A stretch of 7,826 nt of DNA from Ramlibacter tataouinensis (GTDB lineage: Bacteria; Pseudomonadota; Gammaproteobacteria; Burkholderiales; Burkholderiaceae_C), in contig DIZF01000040.1 of the NCBI GenBank assembly GCA_002427815.1, positions 1-7,826 on the forward strand. Direction: 5' to 3'. The position numbers were made by a program, and so were the translations under genes. Position 1 is the first letter of the stretch. Each line of letters begins with the position of its first letter. The notes under the pieces were generated by a model that was not told the origin of the DNA, made no database searches, and saw only the letters and a program-made list of their open reading frames with translations. Shown here in pieces: positions 5,651 through 7,826 of this stretch.

Positions 5651-6109
5651 TCGGATACCAGGCGGCCGCCGGTGTGCGTATCGTGCAAGGAGCCACTCGC
5701 CACACAGGACGTGGACTTGCTGAGGGACGCTCGCCGGCGGGTGAAATTTGTCAGCACCATGGCCAAGCTGGACAGGTCGGTGCTGCAGGTTCTGCAACAG
5801 ACCGAGCTTTCGGCGCAAGGAAGGGCAGGCCGAGACTGCGATTGACAACAAGGGCTTCAAGGTCGACTGTTTGCGCCGCCAGCCAGTCGATGGCGAGCCG
5901 CACGCATTTCGGTTCTCTGGCGACGAGCACGACTTGTCATCTGCGGATCGTCGCTCGGCGTGGACCGGCGGCTGATCAGCAATTAGCGGAAACGCCGGCA
6001 GGACAGCAGGACGCGCCAGCGCGACGTCCTACGTGAGACAAGGCCAGCCGCCGACGGCATTGACTTTCGGCTAGCGGCACCATCTTGCCAACTAACGGGA
6101 GACAACTAC
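5651..6109. other. Gene-free stretch between the PRC-barrel gene and the unknown membrane protein
   Basis: Apart from the hairpin at its left edge I find no supported gene here. The frame continuing after the PRC-barrel stop stays open for 64 codons to 5845 and contains plausible-looking protein around 5712-5815, including DVDLLRDARRRVKFVSTMAK. It has no ribosome binding site and no family I recognise. The minus strand has an open stretch around 5760-5940, also without family character. These may be scraps of decayed genes. The right end carries the leader of the next gene, with a TTGACT (6060-6065) but no good -10 box at the right spacing. Confidence 0.5.
5654..5682. repeat. GC-rich hairpin just after the PRC-barrel gene
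   Basis: GATACC and GTATC flank the perfect palindrome GGCGGCCGCC (5661-5670). The stem can extend through ACC (5657-5659) paired with GGT (5671-5673). It starts four bases after the PRC-barrel stop and could stabilise the 3' end or slow polymerase. No T-tract follows, so terminator function is uncertain. Confidence 0.35.
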
Positions 6110-7072
6110 GTGATTGAAGCTACTTCGCCTGGTGAGAGGCACGCAATAGCAATAGCGGCTGAAGCCATCGCTCCGCTCGCGGTCGGCACTGCTACGCATG
6201 CGAGTGCGGTCTCCTGGCCAGCAATCGTTGCCGGGGCCACGGGCGCCGCTGCCCTCTCACTGATTCTGCTCATCCTTGGAATTGGCCTGGGGCTGTCATC
6301 GGTCTCGCCTTGGGCAGGTCAGGGCGCTTCGGCAAGTACGCTCGGCGTCTCGACTATCCTTTGGGTCTCCTTCACCCAACTCCTCGCAGCGGGCATGGGC
6401 GGATACCTTGCTGGCCGGCTTCGCACTCGATGGGCCGGTACACACAGCGACGAGGTGTATTTCCGCGACACCGCACATGGCTTCCTTGCCTGGGCTCTCG
6501 CCACCCTGGTCACCGCGGCGATGCTGACATCTACCATTGGCGCCATCGTGGGCGGAAGTGTTAAAGCTGGCGCCGCTGTAGCTGGAGGCGCCGCTGGCAC
6601 GGCAGTATCTGCCATGGCCGGGGCAGCCAGGCAGGAGGGCTCTGCATTCGGTCAAGGCTACTTCGTTGATTCGTTGTTTCGCAAGAACATGAGCGCGACC
6701 ACGGCCGGAGCAAGCGCACCGGTAACCAGCCAAACGGATGAGGGATCCCGGTCCAGAGCGGAAATCGGCCGCATCTTCGCCTCAGCGATGAGCAGCGGAA
6801 CGCTCGCACCTGAAGACAGCAAGTACGTTGCCCAGGTGGTGGCGCAGCGCACGGGCATGCCACAAGCCGAAGCAGAAAAGCGGGTGACCGACACCTTCAC
6901 ACGCATGCAGACGAAGGCCAAGGAGGCAGAAGCCACCGCGCGTGACGCTGCCGACAAGGCAAGGAAGGCAGCTGAATACACCGCGCTATGGATGTTCGTG
7001 TCGCTGCTTATCGGTGCCTTCTGCGCCAGCTTGGCTGCCACGTACGGCGGTCGCCAACGCGACCAGTTTTGA
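6110..7072 (+). CDS. Multi-pass membrane protein of unknown function with coiled-coil domain
   Basis: I recognise no characterised family in this 320-residue protein. Hydrophobic segments lie at about 37-62, 81-101, 124-150 and 291-311. Before the last one is a polar region (about 170-290) whose second half, rich in Ala, Lys, Glu and Arg (about 253-290), should form a long helix or coiled coil. Residues 151-172 are a Gly/Ala-rich stretch (VKAGAAVAGGAAGTAVSAMA) like a glycine zipper. The likely shape is an N-terminal membrane bundle, a helical domain on one face of the membrane, and a C-terminal anchor. The start is GTG at 6110, seven bases after GGGAGA (6097-6102), the only good ribosome binding site in reach. 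A 24-residue membrane peptide follows after 24 bases, so the two are probably cotranscribed and may act together. Confidence 0.82.
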   Translation: MIEATSPGERHAIAIAAEAIAPLAVGTATHASAVSWPAIVAGATGAAALSLILLILGIGLGLSSVSPWAGQGASASTLGVSTILWVSFTQLLAAGMGGYLAGRLRTRWAGTHSDEVYFRDTAHGFLAWALATLVTAAMLTSTIGAIVGGSVKAGAAVAGGAAGTAVSAMAGAARQEGSAFGQGYFVDSLFRKNMSATTAGASAPVTSQTDEGSRSRAEIGRIFASAMSSGTLAPEDSKYVAQVVAQRTGMPQAEAEKRVTDTFTRMQTKAKEAEATARDAADKARKAAEYTALWMFVSLLIGAFCASLAATYGGRQRDQF

Positions 7073-7096
7073 TTCCCGACAACTCGGAGACGTTTC

Positions 7097-7171
7097 ATGC
7101 GCTCACTGCTGCTTCTGTTCCTCGGGGTTCCCATCCCCATCATCATCCTCATCGCCCTGTTCATGCACTGA
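7097..7171 (+). CDS. 24-residue membrane peptide downstream of the unknown membrane protein
   Basis: The frame starts with ATG, encodes 24 residues (MRSLLLLFLGVPIPIIILIA then LFMH) and ends with TGA. GGAGA (7086-7090) lies six bases before the start. One basic residue near the N-terminus followed by a continuous hydrophobic run, broken by a PIP motif at 12-14, predicts a single membrane helix with a kink. The gene is 24 bases after the 320-residue membrane protein gene and would share its transcript. I recall very similar short peptides from other Proteobacteria, but no function is known. It could be a small regulatory subunit of the membrane protein upstream. Confidence 0.75.
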   Translation: MRSLLLLFLGVPIPIIILIALFMH

Positions 7172-7395
7172 CGACCGGAAGATTGCCGGCGAGGGGCAAG
7201 CGGTGCCGAACTTCGGTTTCGGTTCGGTTCGGCCAACGCAACTCGTTGATCCCGTTCGGGAAAACGGTGAAGAAAACCGCGGGTGCCCCAGAAAGGTTCG
7301 GGATAGGTTCGGTCTGGACGACGAAGGGCCGGGCGTCAGGAAAAAGGCCTTAAGAATCTTCGCCTTGCAAGCGCCGAACGGTCGGCTTTCTTGTT
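7172..7395. other. Gene-free stretch left of the attachment-site scar
   Basis: No gene can be supported here. The stretch carries TTCGG repeats (listed separately), a small palindrome CCCG-tt-CGGG (7251-7260), and then unremarkable sequence up to the tRNA fragment. The bases just before 7396 do not continue the tRNA: no D-arm and no strand pairing with TCCTT of the anticodon stem is present. Confidence 0.5.
7212..7312 (+). repeat. Cluster of TTCGG / GGTTCGG direct repeats
   Basis: TTCGG occurs four times nearly in tandem at 7212-7232, once at 7255-7259, and twice as GGTTCGG at 7295-7301 and 7306-7312. The cluster lies 84 to 184 bases left of the tRNA fragment. Short direct repeats at this distance from a recombination core can be arm-type binding sites for a tyrosine recombinase, but in GC-rich DNA a simple low-complexity origin is also possible. 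Confidence 0.4.
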
Positions 7396-7440
7396 CTCAT
7401 AATCCTTTGGTCGTTGGTTCAAGTCCAACACGCCCTACCA
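7396..7440 (+). other. Attachment-site scar: 3' part of a CAU-anticodon tRNA
   Basis: The 45 bases read as the 3' part of a tRNA. They are the anticodon loop CTCATAA (anticodon CAT at 7398-7400), the 3' anticodon strand TCCTT, a variable loop, and a T-arm GTTGG-TTCAAGT-CCAAC (7413-7429). Then come the acceptor strand ACGCCCT, discriminator A and an encoded CCA (7438-7440). The expected 5' partners, AGGGCGT, a D-arm and AAGGA before the loop, are absent, so this is not a working tRNA gene. The pattern resembles tRNA-Ile(CAU) or elongator tRNA-Met, and I cannot decide which. A 3' tRNA fragment of this length next to an integrase gene is the usual att duplication left by elements that integrate at tRNA 3' ends. 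Confidence 0.78.
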
Positions 7441-7446
7441 TTCGAA

Positions 7447-7725
7447 TCAAGGACTTAGCTGTAACGCCAGGTCCTTTGCTTTGTCGGAACGTGACGCAAA
7501 CGTGACGATATTGCCCACGTTTTCAGCACGACCGCGCTCGATTCTCATGGCGGCTTCGGCCAAATGAGTCGTGGCGTACTTGGCATAGCGGTCCACCATC
7601 TCGCGTGACTTCCAGCCGCCCAATTCCTTGAGCTCATCGCACGACGTTCCCGCCTGGCGATGCCACGAAGCCCACGTGTGTCGCAGGTCGTGAAACCGGA
7701 AGTCTTCGATACCAGCAGCGATCAA
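7447..7725 (-). pseudogene. C-terminal fragment of a tyrosine recombinase (integrase)
   Basis: The readable part, about 92 residues, is the C-terminal catalytic region of a phage-type integrase. It shows FHDLRHTWASWHRQAGT with the His-x-x-Arg pair (H12, R15), LGGWKS with Trp at the box III His/Trp position (W38), and MVDRYAKY with the nucleophilic tyrosine (Y47). The N-terminal arm-binding and core-binding domains and the first catalytic Arg and Lys are missing. Upstream the frame runs into a stop at 7744-7746, and sequence beyond about 7727 has no integrase similarity in any frame. The 'start' at 7725 is only a TTG inside the domain. The gene is therefore truncated and almost certainly inactive. 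Its 3' end lies seven bases from the tRNA fragment, the normal geometry for an integrase beside its att core. Confidence 0.85.
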
Positions 7726-7746
7726 ACCGTTTGCTACTATGGATCA

Positions 7747-7826
7747 ATGAGCAGACTCCACGTACTGATTTTGATTATTGTTTTTGGATTTGGGCAGCTG
7801 GGAACTGATACCACTTCGCGTTCAAT
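7747..7826 (+). CDS. Possible start of an unidentified gene, cut by the window end
   Basis: An ATG at 7747 opens a frame that continues to the last base (26 codons): MSRLHVLILIIVFGFGQLGT followed by DTTSRS. The hydrophobic core at 5-16 after an early Arg would suit a signal peptide or membrane anchor. GC is about 42 percent, well below the rest of the window, so it lies in DNA that joined the truncated integrase. The ribosome binding site is weak (only GGA at 7741-7743), and so short an open frame could be chance. Confidence 0.25.
   Translation, partial: MSRLHVLILIIVFGFGQLGTDTTSRS

Noticed and set aside
7330..7440. A complete tRNA beginning with GGGCGT near 7331
   Set aside because: GGGCGT could pair with the acceptor strand, but the span would be about 111 bases, with no D-arm and no anticodon stem partner. 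It is taken as coincidence.

Overview
The window looks like chromosomal DNA of a Burkholderiaceae-type betaproteobacterium (Burkholderia, Paraburkholderia or Caballeronia). The reasons are high GC, GC-rich third codon positions and protein families typical of that group. This assignment comes from recognising families, not from a search.

The layout is two oppositely transcribed arms. On the minus strand, from about 4440 down to 655, lie a glycine-zipper surface-type protein, a YqjE/DUF1469 holin-like membrane protein, a BrkB/YihY membrane protein with an unusual N-terminal extension, a DUF883 (ElaB/YqjD-like) protein, a hemerythrin-domain protein and a low-affinity iron permease family protein. 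On the plus strand, from 4997 to 7171, lie a CsbD-like stress protein, a PRC-barrel protein, a 320-residue multi-pass membrane protein of unknown function and a 24-residue membrane peptide. A second 24-residue membrane peptide lies at 528-602. Between the arms (4455-4996) are the remains of an HNH nuclease gene and a match to a sigma-S-type -10 element upstream of csbD.

Almost every gene encodes a small membrane or stress-associated protein. DUF883, YqjE, CsbD, PRC-barrel, glycine-zipper and hemerythrin families are all linked to stationary phase, envelope or oxidative stress in other bacteria. I read the block as a general-stress and envelope-maintenance module. Its tight spacings are a stop codon inside the next Shine-Dalgarno (twice) and an 8-base gene overlap.

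The right end is a mobile-element junction. Positions 7396-7440 match the 3' part of a CAU-anticodon tRNA, from anticodon loop to CCA, with no 5' half. Seven bases further on is the C-terminal fragment of a tyrosine recombinase on the minus strand. That gene is cut off near 7726, where AT-richer DNA begins. The fragment is best read as an attachment-site scar of an integrative element. Gene-free stretches are 1-527, most of 4455-4996, 5651-6109 and 7172-7395.
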